From an uncultured Nostocoides sp. (lineage in GTDB: Bacteria; Actinomycetota; Actinomycetes; Actinomycetales; Dermatophilaceae): a stretch of DNA of 40,846 nucleotides. The notes below the pieces were generated by a model. The model was not told where the DNA came from. It searched no databases and saw only the letters and a program-made list of their open reading frames with translations. Shown here one piece after another: positions 8,107-15,316 of this stretch (positions within the stretch are counted from its first letter, which is position 1; each line of letters opens with the position of its first letter). The stretch lies in contig CALCXF010000118.1 in assembly GCA_937907685.1 (NCBI GenBank), forward strand, positions 1 through 40,846, given 5' to 3'. A program made the position numbers and the translations under genes.

Positions 8107-9261
8107 TCACCCGACGACGGACGCCATCCGTCGCACGGCTTCGGTGACGATCGCCGGCGACGTCGCCAGGTTGAGGCGGGCGTACCCCTTCCCATCCACT
8201 GGGCCGTACGTCGGTCCCGAGCCGAGCGCGACCCGGCCCCGCGCGTGGAAGGCCGCCGCCGGGTCGTCGCCCAACCCGAGCTCGCGGCAGTCCAGCCACG
8301 CGAGGAAGGTCGCGTCCTGGGGCCGCCACCGAACCATCGGCAGGTGCTCGGTGAGCAGTCGACCCAGCAGAGCCCGGTTGCGGTCGAGCTCGGAGAGGAG
8401 CTGCGCCAGCCACTCCCGACCGTCGTCCATCGCCGCGATGTGGGCGATCGAGCCGACGTGGGACGAGCCATGGGTGTGCACCTCGTGCAGCCGCCTGAGG
8501 TCGTCGACAGCGCCCGGGCCGGCCATCGCGAGCCCCGACTTCAGTCCGGCGAGGTTCCACCCCTTCGAGGGAGAGAAGACGGAGAAGCCACGCTCGGCGC
8601 CGGGCACCGTGAGGTACGGGGTGAACGCGGGGCCCCCGGCATACACGATCGGGGCGTGGATCTCATCCGCGACCACGCGAACGCCGTGCTCCTCGGCAAG
8701 GGCAGCGAGCGTGGCGAGCTCCTCGGCGGAGTGGACGGTGCCGGTGGGGTTCTGGGGGTTGCACAGGAGGTATGCCGCCCGCTCACCCCGCGCCGTCGCC
8801 GCGCCGAAGGCCGACGCGAGGACCTCCGGGGCCAGTCGGCCCGTGGCGTCGAGCGGGGCGTCGACGCGGCGGCGTCCGATCGCCTCGACGAAGCCGAAGA
8901 ACGCGTCGTACACCGGCGGCGAGACGATGATCGGCCCGCCCTCGTCGGTGAGCAGGCGCAGGAGCTCCGCGGCGCCGATCATGACGTCGGGCACGATCAT
9001 CGCCGCTGAGGTGTCGACCTCCCAGCCCCACGTCGCGGAGGCATACCGCGCGACGGCAGCGGCGTAGCGCGGCCCCCAGGCGTAGCCGGTGTCTCCGCGG
9101 CGCACCGCCGCGGTCACCGCGTCGACGACGGCGGGGCAGGGGTCGGCGTCCATCTCGGCGACCCAGAGGGGGAGGACGTCCGGAGCGAAGGCGACCCACT
9201 TGACGCTCGTGCGGTCGCGGCGCAGCTGGACGTCGGAGGAACCGAGCACGGGAGCACCCAT
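8107..9261 (-). CDS. MalY/PatB-family PLP-dependent C-S lyase/aminotransferase
   Basis: A 384-residue fold-type I PLP enzyme of the MalY/PatB group, which usually cleaves cystathionine or cysteine conjugates to ammonia, pyruvate and a thiol. Visible: the N-terminal RRDRTSVKWVAFAPDVLPLW and WVAEMDAD, the CNPQNPTG loop, the substrate/PLP segment VVADEIHAPIVY, and the PLP lysine in SPSKGWNLAG (K233). It is in the cytoplasm, with no signal peptide. The ATG at 9261 is seven bases after a TAGGGT hexamer on the same strand, so the mRNA is probably leaderless. The frame is open upstream to 9480 but that part lies beyond the promoter. It converges with the MFS-cNMP gene, with only 13 bases between. 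The exact substrate is undecided. Confidence 0.88.
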   Translation of the reverse strand: MGAPVLGSSDVQLRRDRTSVKWVAFAPDVLPLWVAEMDADPCPAVVDAVTAAVRRGDTGYAWGPRYAAAVARYASATWGWEVDTSAAMIVPDVMIGAAELLRLLTDEGGPIIVSPPVYDAFFGFVEAIGRRRVDAPLDATGRLAPEVLASAFGAATARGERAAYLLCNPQNPTGTVHSAEELATLAALAEEHGVRVVADEIHAPIVYAGGPAFTPYLTVPGAERGFSVFSPSKGWNLAGLKSGLAMAGPGAVDDLRRLHEVHTHGSSHVGSIAHIAAMDDGREWLAQLLSELDRNRALLGRLLTEHLPMVRWRPQDATFLAWLDCRELGLGDDPAAAFHARGRVALGSGPTYGPVDGKGYARLNLATSPAIVTEAVRRMASVVG

Positions 9262-9268
9262 GGCGACC

Positions 9269-9274
9269 ACCCTA
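9269..9274 (-). promoter_or_regulatory. Candidate -10 hexamer (TAGGGT), leaderless
   Basis: On the minus strand TAGGGT ends seven bases before the ATG of the MalY-like gene. It lies in the 58-base divergent region shared with the pgsA-like gene. Confidence 0.45.
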
Positions 9275-9306
9275 GAACGGTGCGGGGCCGTCCCCTCGTG
9301 AGCGCA

Positions 9307-9312
9307 TAGAGT
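9307..9312 (+). promoter_or_regulatory. Candidate -10 hexamer (TAGAGT), leaderless
   Basis: TAGAGT ends seven bases before ATG 9320 of the CDP-alcohol phosphatidyltransferase gene. No Shine-Dalgarno sequence lies between. Confidence 0.45.
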
Positions 9313-9319
9313 TGCCGCC

Positions 9320-9916
9320 ATGTCGACGGGGGCGCCCGAGGAGCAGGTGAGCAGCCGGGTGCTCACGCTGCCCAACGTGCTGTCCACGCTCAGGCTGCTC
9401 GGTGTCCCGGTCTTCCTGTGGGCCATCCTCACCGAGCGAGACGGGCTGGCGCTGGGCATTCTCATGGCGTCGGGGATCACCGACTACCTCGACGGCAGGA
9501 TCGCGCGCCAGTACGGTCTCGTGTCGCGGGTGGGCCAGCTCCTCGACCCCGTCGCGGACCGCCTGTACATCGTCTCGACGCTGCTCGGCCTCGCCTGGCG
9601 TGAGGTCATCCCGTGGTGGCTCGTCGGCCTCCTCTTCGCGCGTGAGGTCTTCATGGCGGTCGTCCTGCTCATCGCGAAGCAGCACGGCTGGCTCGGCCTG
9701 CCGGTCCACTTCGCCGGCAAAGCGGCGACGTTCAACCTCCTCTACGCCTTTCCGCTGCTCCTCCTGGGCGACGGCGACAGCACCCTGGCGCGCATCGCCG
9801 AGCCGGTGGGGTGGGGTTTCGCCTGGTGGGGCACGGCGCTCTACTGGGTCGCCGGCATCCTGTATGCCGTGCAGCTGCGGCAGCTCGTCGGCGGCCGGCG
9901 GGCGGTGCCGGCGTGA
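9320..9916 (+). CDS. CDP-alcohol phosphatidyltransferase (PgsA2-like)
   Basis: A 198-residue integral membrane enzyme that transfers a phosphatidyl group from CDP-diacylglycerol to an alcohol. The full family motif is present: D58-G59-x2-A62-R63-x8-G72-x3-D76-x3-D80. It is surrounded by about five or six hydrophobic helices. Gene order matches Rv1822 (annotated pgsA2), so the product could be a phosphatidylglycerophosphate or a cardiolipin; the acceptor cannot be read from the motif. It is the first gene of an apparent operon: its stop overlaps the GTG of the following DUF881 gene in a GTGA junction. Confidence 0.88.
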   Translation: MSTGAPEEQVSSRVLTLPNVLSTLRLLGVPVFLWAILTERDGLALGILMASGITDYLDGRIARQYGLVSRVGQLLDPVADRLYIVSTLLGLAWREVIPWWLVGLLFAREVFMAVVLLIAKQHGWLGLPVHFAGKAATFNLLYAFPLLLLGDGDSTLARIAEPVGWGFAWWGTALYWVAGILYAVQLRQLVGGRRAVPA

Positions 9917-10827
9917 CGCCGACCTCCACGACCGACCGCCGCCCGGACGCGTCGATGACCCTCCTCACGACAATGCTCGAGCGACCGCTCGACCCGGGAT
10001 ACGCGGCGGCCGCGGACCGGCGCGAGGCGGCGGGGGAGCCGCGCTCCACGTCCCTGCGCTCACCTCGGCTGGCCGCCGCCGCAGTCCTGATCGGGCTCGT
10101 CGTGGGTGTCGCCTCCTACCACCTCACCGCCGCGAGCAGCCCACGGGCCAAGGCCCGAGCCGACCTCGTGAGCCAGATCGAGGAGCGCCGCACCCAGGTC
10201 GACCAGCTCGCCGCCACGGCGGCCGCACTCCAGGCGGAGGTGAGCGCTGCAGAAGCGGATCAGCTGGGGAACGACACCATGGCCGCCCGGAACCGCGAGC
10301 TCGCGGCGACAGTGGGTGCGCTGCCGCTGGAGGGTCCTGGGTTCACCCTCACGCTGGACGACGCGCCGGGCGCCAGCGCCGACGAGTCCTCCGAAGCGGC
10401 GTCCGACGAGGTCATCGAGGGTCGGGTCTTCGCGAAGGACCTCCAGTTCGTCACGAACGCCATGTGGCAGGCGGGTGCGGAGGCGATCAGCATCAACGGC
10501 AAGCGCCTGACCTCCACCTCGGCCATCCGGTTCGCGGGCTCGGCGATCATCGTCGACTTCCGTCCGCTGACGAGACCCTACGTCGTGACCGCCCTGGGCG
10601 ACCCCCAGCGGTTCCCGGCGGCGTTCGCCGACGGTCCCGGTGGCTCGTACCTGTCGACCCTGCGCAGCTCGTTCGGTGTCCGGGTGGACACGGAGGTGCG
10701 TGACGACCTCACGGTTCCGGCAGCGGTGGGCCTCATGACGCGCTACGCAACGACCGGTGATACTGAGGACGCCACGACGTCGCCGACCGGCACGCCACCC
10801 ACCCCTGCGGAGAGGAGCTCGCCGTGA
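9913..10827 (+). CDS. DUF881 family membrane protein (Rv1823-like)
   Basis: A 304-residue protein with one N-terminal hydrophobic helix (about residues 55-73, AAAAVLIGLVVGVASY), then a coiled-coil segment rich in Gln, Ala and Glu (about 90-130) and the DUF881 domain (PGFTLTLDD, then MWQAGAEAISINGKRL). Topology is N-in with an extracytoplasmic DUF881 domain. The family is widespread in Gram-positives; in Bacillus the homologue YlxW sits beside sbp just upstream of ftsA, hinting at an envelope or division role. GTG 9913 overlaps the previous stop; ATG 9955 is an alternative start. The Ser/Thr/Pro-rich tail looks disordered. Biochemical role unknown. Confidence 0.85.
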   Translation: MTPTSTTDRRPDASMTLLTTMLERPLDPGYAAAADRREAAGEPRSTSLRSPRLAAAAVLIGLVVGVASYHLTAASSPRAKARADLVSQIEERRTQVDQLAATAAALQAEVSAAEADQLGNDTMAARNRELAATVGALPLEGPGFTLTLDDAPGASADESSEAASDEVIEGRVFAKDLQFVTNAMWQAGAEAISINGKRLTSTSAIRFAGSAIIVDFRPLTRPYVVTALGDPQRFPAAFADGPGGSYLSTLRSSFGVRVDTEVRDDLTVPAAVGLMTRYATTGDTEDATTSPTGTPPTPAERSSP

Positions 10828-11156
10828 TCCCGACCCTCGGCCTCGCCCTGGGCGTGGTCATCGGGCTCCTCCTGCAACCCGCTGTTCCGGTGTGGCTCCA
10901 GCCCTACCTCCCCATCGCCGTCATCGCTGCGCTCGACGCCGTGTTCGGTGCCCTGCGGGCGATCCTCGACGGGATCTTCGATGACAAGGTCTTCGTCGTG
11001 TCGTTCCTCTTCAACGTCGTGGTCGCCGGTTTCATCGTGTTCCTGGGAGACAAGCTGGGCGTCGGGAGCCAGCTCTCCACGGGAGTCATCGTCGTCCTCG
11101 GCGTGCGGATCTTCTCGAACGTCGCCGCCATCCGGCGGCACCTCTTCGACGCATGA
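10824..11156 (+). CDS. sbp: Small basic protein Sbp (DUF1290)
   Basis: A 110-residue membrane protein with three hydrophobic helices (about residues 3-22, 28-48 and 60-78) and a fourth weaker one near 84-98. It contains the conserved segment YLPIAVIAALDAVFGALRA typical of DUF1290. It lies between two DUF881 genes, with GTGA overlap in front and ATGA overlap behind, so the three are almost certainly translated together. The same sandwich is Rv1823-Rv1824-Rv1825 in M. tuberculosis. The function is unknown; genomic context in Firmicutes links it to cell division genes. Confidence 0.88.
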   Translation: MIPTLGLALGVVIGLLLQPAVPVWLQPYLPIAVIAALDAVFGALRAILDGIFDDKVFVVSFLFNVVVAGFIVFLGDKLGVGSQLSTGVIVVLGVRIFSNVAAIRRHLFDA

Positions 11157-12025
11157 GCACCCGCGAACCGCAGGATGCGCGGCTCGAGCCGGAGCCGGAG
11201 CCGGAGGCAGAGCACGAACCGCGCGAGGCACAGCCCGGGCCGCCGGAGGCAGAGCACGAACCGCCGGAGGGAGAACCGGGACCCCAGGCTGCGAGAGACC
11301 CGAGACGCGCGTGGCACCGACTGCTCCGCGCCGGCGCGCCCCGGGCCACCCGGGCCAACGCTCTCGCCATGCTCCTGGCCGGAGCCCTGGGCTTCGCCAT
11401 CATCGCGCAGGTGCGGCAGACGTCGATCGAGGGCTTGGAGAACCTGCGCGAGGACGAGCTCGTCCGCATCTTCGCCGGGGTCGACCGCGACGGCGACCGC
11501 CTCGGTGACGACATCAGCGAGCTGGAGTCGTCGCTCGAACGGCTGCGCGGGCAGTCGACCAACGAGGAGGAGGCGCAGCGGTCCGCACAGCAGCGCCTGG
11601 AGGCCCTCGGCATCCTCGCGGGCACCGCGCCCGCGCACGGCCCCGGCGTCGTCATGACCGTCCGCGACCCCGAACGGCAGGTCACCGCGCCCATGGTCCT
11701 CGACGCCATCCAGGAGCTGAGGGACGCCGGGGCCGAAGCGATCCAGGTGGGGGACGTCCGGGTCGTCGCGGACACGTGGTTCACCCAGGCCGACGAGGGG
11801 CTGTCGGTGTCCGGCACGGTCGTCCGGCCTCCGTACGTCATCCGGGCCATCGGCGACGGCAACACCCTCGCCGGCGCCATGGAGATCCCCGGTGGCGTCT
11901 CCGCCACCGTGCGCCGAGCCGGCGGAGAGACCGACATCCAGATCAGTGACGAGGTCGAGATCGACGCGTTGCTCACCCTGAGCCCCCCTCAGTACGCTCG
12001 CCCCGTACCGACCTCGACCCCGTGA
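11153..12025 (+). CDS. DUF881 family membrane protein (Rv1825-like)
   Basis: A 290-residue paralogue of the DUF881 gene two positions upstream. It has a long acidic, Pro/Glu-rich cytoplasmic head (residues 10-45), one hydrophobic helix (about 66-84, [18 protein letters not shown]), a charged probable coiled coil (95-150, [19 protein letters not shown]) and then the DUF881 domain ([40 protein letters not shown]). It starts with an ATGA overlap on sbp. The head contains an internal nucleotide repeat. It may pair with the first DUF881 protein as an envelope scaffold; that is inference from gene order only. Confidence 0.85.
   Translation: MSTREPQDARLEPEPEPEAEHEPREAQPGPPEAEHEPPEGEPGPQAARDPRRAWHRLLRAGAPRATRANALAMLLAGALGFAIIAQVRQTSIEGLENLREDELVRIFAGVDRDGDRLGDDISELESSLERLRGQSTNEEEAQRSAQQRLEALGILAGTAPAHGPGVVMTVRDPERQVTAPMVLDAIQELRDAGAEAIQVGDVRVVADTWFTQADEGLSVSGTVVRPPYVIRAIGDGNTLAGAMEIPGGVSATVRRAGGETDIQISDEVEIDALLTLSPPQYARPVPTSTP
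11201..11264 (+). repeat. 22-bp exact direct repeat, 42-bp period, in the DUF881 head
   Basis: Bases 11201-11222 and 11243-11264 are identical and encode PEAEHEP-like acidic repeats. They look like a recent in-frame duplication within the disordered head, so length may vary between strains. Confidence 0.8.
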
Positions 12026-12054
12026 CCGACACCGCGGTCCCACCTAGGAGTGAC

Positions 12055-12441
12055 ATGAGCGACCTCGACTACCCTGCCGGTCTCCGCTACACCGCCGAGC
12101 ACGAGTGGGTGCGAGCGGACGGCGAGGTTCTGCGCGTGGGCATCACGTCGTTCGCGCAGGAGGCTCTCGGGGACGTGGTCTATGTCAGTCTCCCGGCGGT
12201 GGGTGACACCGTCGCCGCGGGAGACACCTGCGGAGAGGTGGAGTCCACCAAGTCGGTCAGCGACCTGTACGCACCGGTGTCCGGCGAGGTGACCGCCGTC
12301 AACGGCGCCCTGGACGCCACGCCGGAGCTCGTCAACTCCGACCCCTACGGCGAGGGCTGGATGTACGAGATCCGCCCGGCCGACGCCGGGGCGGCCGACG
12401 CCCTGCTCGACGTCGACGCCTACACCTCCCAGCTCTCCTGA
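12055..12441 (+). CDS. gcvH: Glycine cleavage system H protein
   Basis: A 128-residue lipoyl carrier that shuttles the aminomethyl group between the P and T proteins. The lipoyl lysine is K66 in VESTKSVSD, preceded by the family segment [22 protein letters not shown] and followed by LYAPVSGEV. Length is normal. The ATG at 12055 has AGGAG just upstream; a GTG at 12022 that overlaps the DUF881 stop is in frame but adds no conserved residues. It lies 29 bases after the DUF881/Sbp genes as in Rv1825-Rv1826. The P protein gene is 2.9 kb downstream; gcvT is not in the window. Confidence 0.95.
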   Translation: MSDLDYPAGLRYTAEHEWVRADGEVLRVGITSFAQEALGDVVYVSLPAVGDTVAAGDTCGEVESTKSVSDLYAPVSGEVTAVNGALDATPELVNSDPYGEGWMYEIRPADAGAADALLDVDAYTSQLS

Positions 12442-12499
12442 GCCGCGCTCCTGAGGAGGCGGCGCCAGTGCGGGGCTGGGCAAGCACAGTGGCGTGAAA

Positions 12500-12505
12500 T
12501 AGGGT
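12500..12505 (+). promoter_or_regulatory. Candidate -10 hexamer (TAGGGT) for garA
   Basis: TAGGGT lies 34 bases before the GTG of garA, in the 98-base gap after gcvH, leaving a short leader with GGAAGG as ribosome site. It suggests garA can be transcribed apart from gcvH. Confidence 0.45.
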
Positions 12506-12539
12506 GTGACCTCGCAGCACCCGACGACGGAAGGCTGAT

Positions 12540-12998
12540 GTGGAGATGAGTGACGAGCGCGAGAACGCTCCCGGCGCCGTGCCCGAGCCGACGACGATGC
12601 GGCTGCAGGCCGTCGAGGGAGCCGAGCGCGCCGATGCGGTCCACGAGGCCGAGCACGTCCTCACCAAGGCCGACCTCGCCACCGTCGAGGCGCTCCGCCC
12701 AGGAACGGCCCTGCTCGTCGTCCTGCGCGGCCCCAACACCGGGGCACGCTTCCTCCTCGACGACGACGAGGTGATGTCCGGGCGTCACCCGGAGAGCGAC
12801 ATCTTCCTCGACGACGTCACGGTGTCCCGCAAGCACGCCATCTTCGTGCGGACGCCGGATGGCTTCGTCGTCCGCGACGTCGGTTCGTTGAACGGCACCT
12901 ACGTCAACCGCGAGCTCGTCGACGAAGCGGTCCTCCGAACCGGCGACGAGGTCCAGATCGGCAAGTTCCGCCTCGTCTTCTACGCGAGCCAGGCCTGA
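12540..12998 (+). CDS. garA: FHA-domain regulator GarA
   Basis: A 152-residue homologue of mycobacterial GarA (Rv1827) and corynebacterial OdhI, which bind and restrain 2-oxoglutarate-consuming enzymes at the TCA/glutamate branch. The FHA domain covers about residues 60-150: GRHPESDIFLDDVTVSRKHA and SLNGTYVN are the phosphothreonine-binding loops. The N-terminal tail has a Thr-Thr pair (T18-T19), the position where PknG/PknB phosphorylate GarA so that the tail folds back onto its own FHA domain. The flanking sequence (EPTTMRLQ) differs from the mycobacterial ETTSVF. Start is GTG 12540 or ATG 12546. No Ser/Thr kinase gene is in this window. Confidence 0.93.
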   Translation: MEMSDERENAPGAVPEPTTMRLQAVEGAERADAVHEAEHVLTKADLATVEALRPGTALLVVLRGPNTGARFLLDDDEVMSGRHPESDIFLDDVTVSRKHAIFVRTPDGFVVRDVGSLNGTYVNRELVDEAVLRTGDEVQIGKFRLVFYASQA

Positions 12999-13006
12999 CC
13001 CGGGCC

Positions 13007-13720
13007 GTGACCCCGGATGTGCGGTCACGCCCGCTGACCGTGGGCGCGGTCGTCCACGAGCTCGCGGAGGAGTTCCCGGACATCACGATCTCCAAGGTTC
13101 GCTTTCTGGAGGCGGAGGGGCTCGTCACGCCGGCGCGAACCGCTTCCGGCTACCGCCAGTTCACCACCCGCGACGTCGAGCGTCTCCGCTATGTGCTGCG
13201 GGCGCAGCGCGACCTCTTCTGGCCGCTCAAGGTCATCAAGGACGCTCTCGACGGTCTCGACCGCGGGCTGACCCCAAGTGGCGAGGCGGACGGCCGGCCG
13301 CGTCCGCCGGCGCCTGCACCGGACCCGACCGTGCCGACCGTCACCCAGCTCGCGAGCCGCCGCGACCTGCGGCTCACCGCTGCCGAGCTGGCTGGGGCCG
13401 CCGGCCTCGAGCCCACCGTGGTCGCCGACCTCACCTCGTCCGGTCTGCTGCATCCCTCCGACGGGCTCTACGGCGAACCGGACCTCCAGGTCTGCCACGC
13501 GGCGGCGGGTCTGGCGGCGTACGGCATCGAGGCCCGTCACCTTCGGCCGTTCCGGACGGCCGCGGACCGTGAGGTGGGGCTCGTCGAGCAGGCCGTGGGA
13601 ACTCGTCGAGGACCCGACGCAGAGCGCCAGGCCGCCGACGTGGCCCACCTCTGCCTGACCCTCCACGCGGCCCTCGTCCGAGGAGGCCTGGCGCGCTTTC
13701 CCGGCCGACCCGGATCGTGA
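13007..13720 (+). CDS. MerR-family transcriptional regulator (Rv1828-like)
   Basis: A 237-residue regulator. The N-terminal winged helix-turn-helix carries the subfamily signature FPDITISKVRFLEAEGLVTP and SGYRQFTTRDVERLRY (about residues 22-65), followed by QRDLFWPLKVIKDALDGL. A Pro-rich linker (about 95-112) leads to a C-terminal ligand or dimer domain (about 120-230, ARHLRPFRTAADREVGLVEQ). It starts eight bases after garA, so it is probably cotranscribed, as in Rv1827-Rv1828. There is no cysteine cluster that would suggest metal sensing. Target genes and effector are unknown. Confidence 0.88.
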   Translation: MTPDVRSRPLTVGAVVHELAEEFPDITISKVRFLEAEGLVTPARTASGYRQFTTRDVERLRYVLRAQRDLFWPLKVIKDALDGLDRGLTPSGEADGRPRPPAPAPDPTVPTVTQLASRRDLRLTAAELAGAAGLEPTVVADLTSSGLLHPSDGLYGEPDLQVCHAAAGLAAYGIEARHLRPFRTAADREVGLVEQAVGTRRGPDAERQAADVAHLCLTLHAALVRGGLARFPGRPGS

Positions 13721-13778
13721 CGAGCCCCGGTGCGAGTGGCTGGGCCCCGGGGGTCGACCGGCTCCCGACGTGGCGGGG

Positions 13779-13784
13779 TACGGT
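13779..13784 (+). promoter_or_regulatory. Candidate -10 hexamer (TACGGT), leaderless
   Basis: TACGGT ends six bases before GTG 13791 of the DUF151 gene and is the reason for choosing that start over the ATG at 13770, which would lie upstream of the transcript. Confidence 0.45.
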
Positions 13785-13790
13785 GAGGGG

Positions 13791-14282
13791 GTGAAGGTCC
13801 TGGACGTGCTCGGGGTTCGGGTCGAGATGCCGACCAACCAGCCGATCGTGCTCCTGCGCGAGCGCGACGGTGACCGGTACCTGCCGATCTGGATCGGGGC
13901 TGCCGAGGCCACGGCCATCGCCTACGCCCAGCAGGGCGTCGTGCCTCCCCGCCCTCTGACCCACGACCTCCTCCGCAACGTCATCGACGAGCTTGGACAC
14001 GAGCTCACGAGGGTACGGATCGTCGCCCTCAAGGACGGGGTCTTCCACGCGATGCTCGACCTCGACGGGGGCGCCGCCGCCGGGGGAACGGACATCGAGT
14101 CGCGATCCTCGGACGCGATCGCGCTCGCGCTGCGGGTGGGTGCGGAGATCGTCGCGGAGGAAGAGCTGCTGGCTGAGGCCGGCGTGGAGATGAGCGAGAA
14201 CGACGACGACGAGGTCGAGAAGTTCAAGGAGTTCCTCGACAAGGTCTCGGCGGACGACTTCGACACCGAGACGGACAGCTGA
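13791..14282 (+). CDS. Bifunctional nuclease family protein (DUF151, Rv1829-like)
   Basis: A 163-residue protein of the DUF151/BFN family. Conserved segments: VLLRERDGDRYLPIWIGAAEATAIA (about residues 20-44), LLRNVIDELG and ESRSSDAIALALRVGAEI (about 103-120), followed by an acidic C-terminal extension rich in Asp and Glu. Plant members show nuclease activity; the bacterial role is not settled. Gene order (MerR-DUF151-MerR) is the same as Rv1828-Rv1830, which suggests shared function or regulation. The GTG start follows a -10 hexamer by six bases. Confidence 0.9.
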   Translation: MKVLDVLGVRVEMPTNQPIVLLRERDGDRYLPIWIGAAEATAIAYAQQGVVPPRPLTHDLLRNVIDELGHELTRVRIVALKDGVFHAMLDLDGGAAAGGTDIESRSSDAIALALRVGAEIVAEEELLAEAGVEMSENDDDEVEKFKEFLDKVSADDFDTETDS

Positions 14283-14322
14283 CGTACGACACGCCGGAGC
14301 ACGCCTGCTCCACCCTCGGTCG

Positions 14323-14351
14323 TTGACCTGTGCAACTCCTGCCCCTACCGT
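14323..14351 (+). promoter_or_regulatory. Promoter TTGACC-17-TACCGT for the second MerR gene
   Basis: TTGACC (14323-14328) and TACCGT (14346-14351) are separated by 17 bases, an almost ideal housekeeping-sigma promoter. It leaves a leader of about 80 bases before GTG 14440. In that leader, TGAC and GTCA (14388-14401) form a near-palindrome that may be an operator. Confidence 0.7.
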
Positions 14352-14439
14352 CACAACAGTCACACACGCGGCCGGAGAGTGACGTCCATGTCATTCCGGG
14401 GCGTACAGTCGTCTGGACAGGCGAGTCGAGGAGGTAGGC

Positions 14440-15027
14440 GTGGTCTCCACGGGAGAGGCGCAGAGGTCCGGGGCCGGCCCGGTCCCCGCGCAGGGCATGC
14501 TGTTCACCGGTGACCTCCCGGAGCTCGACGAGGAGGTCGGCTACCGCGGCCCCACCGCCTGCAAGGCTGCCGGCATCACCTACCGCCAGCTCGACTACTG
14601 GGCTCGCACCGGTCTGGTCGAACCCTCGGTACGTCCGGCCGGTGGGTCGGGCACGCAGCGGCTCTACGGGTTCCGCGACATCCTCGTGCTCAAGGTCGTC
14701 AAGCGCCTCCTGGACACCGGGGTGTCGCTGCAGCAGATCCGGGGCGCGATCTCCGTCCTGCGCGCGCGGGGGATCGAGGACCTGGGCGGGATCACCCTCA
14801 TGAGCGACGGCGCCTCGGTCTACGAGTGCACCTCGAACGACGAGGTCATCGACCTGCTGCAGGGTGGCCAGGGCGTGTTCGGCATCGCCGTCGGCAAGGT
14901 CTGGCGAGAGGTCGAGGGTGAGCTCTCGAACCTCCCCAGTGAGCGCGCCGAGCCCGAGCCGGTGGGCAGTGCCGAACCCCGACCCGGTGACGAGCTGGGT
15001 GCTCGTCGCGCTGCTCGTCTCGCTTGA
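14440..15027 (+). CDS. MerR-family regulator, ResR/McdR (Rv1830)-like
   Basis: A 195-residue regulator. The DNA-binding domain (about residues 34-105) contains GYRGPTACKAAGITYRQLDY, WARTGLVEPSVR and RLYGFRDILVLKVVKRLLD, closely matching the Rv1830 group. The C-terminal half (GVFGIAVGKVWREVEGEL) matches the same group; the tail is disordered. In M. tuberculosis this protein (ResR, also called McdR) affects growth and division by acting on the whiB2 region. GTG 14440 has AGGAGGT four bases upstream. It has its own strong promoter and a long leader, and is followed by the gcvP riboswitch leader. Confidence 0.88.
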   Translation: MVSTGEAQRSGAGPVPAQGMLFTGDLPELDEEVGYRGPTACKAAGITYRQLDYWARTGLVEPSVRPAGGSGTQRLYGFRDILVLKVVKRLLDTGVSLQQIRGAISVLRARGIEDLGGITLMSDGASVYECTSNDEVIDLLQGGQGVFGIAVGKVWREVEGELSNLPSERAEPEPVGSAEPRPGDELGARRAARLA

Positions 15028-15149
15028 CCCGGTGACCCGCTGACGGAGCAGCCGACGCACCCGTGCGGTGCCTCGTGACGCATGTCCGGAGGTGTCGGCA
15101 GACGCCCACGGGGCCGCCGCCCGGTGTTAGATTTGTCCCCGCCGCTCAC

Positions 15150-15258
15150 ACCGTGTGGGAGAGTCCCCGACGCACCGTCGGGGCGCCGAAGGGGCAAACC
15201 TCCCCGGAACCTCTCAGGCGCAAAGGACCACACGGGACAGGCACCTCTGGAGCACCGG
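15150..15258 (+). ncRNA. Glycine riboswitch (single aptamer with 3-prime ghost aptamer)
   Basis: The leader of gcvP folds as a glycine aptamer. P1 is GTGTGG (15153-15158) with CCACAC (15228-15233). Conserved core elements are GGGAGAG, GGGGCGCCGAAGGGGCAA and CTCTCAGGCGCAAAGGACC. After P1 the sequence GGACAGGCACCTCTGGAG (about 15235-15252) matches the remnant second domain of singlet switches; no full second aptamer follows. A small hairpin (15255-15269) then exposes CCTCC, which could pair with the gcvP Shine-Dalgarno, so control may act on translation. TTAGAT at 15127-15132 is a weak -10 candidate. Glycine riboswitches activate gcv genes in Streptomyces, so glycine induction is expected. Confidence 0.92.
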
Positions 15259-15316
15259 CCCTCCGCCGGCCGTGACAGAGGGGGAGGCGTCACCGCCGTC
15301 TGCCCTGAGGAGCGCC

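Noticed and set aside
15234-15300. A complete second glycine aptamer making a tandem riboswitch
   Set aside because: Only the GGACAGG and CTCTGGAG remnant is present; the GCCGAAGGGGCAA-type core does not recur.
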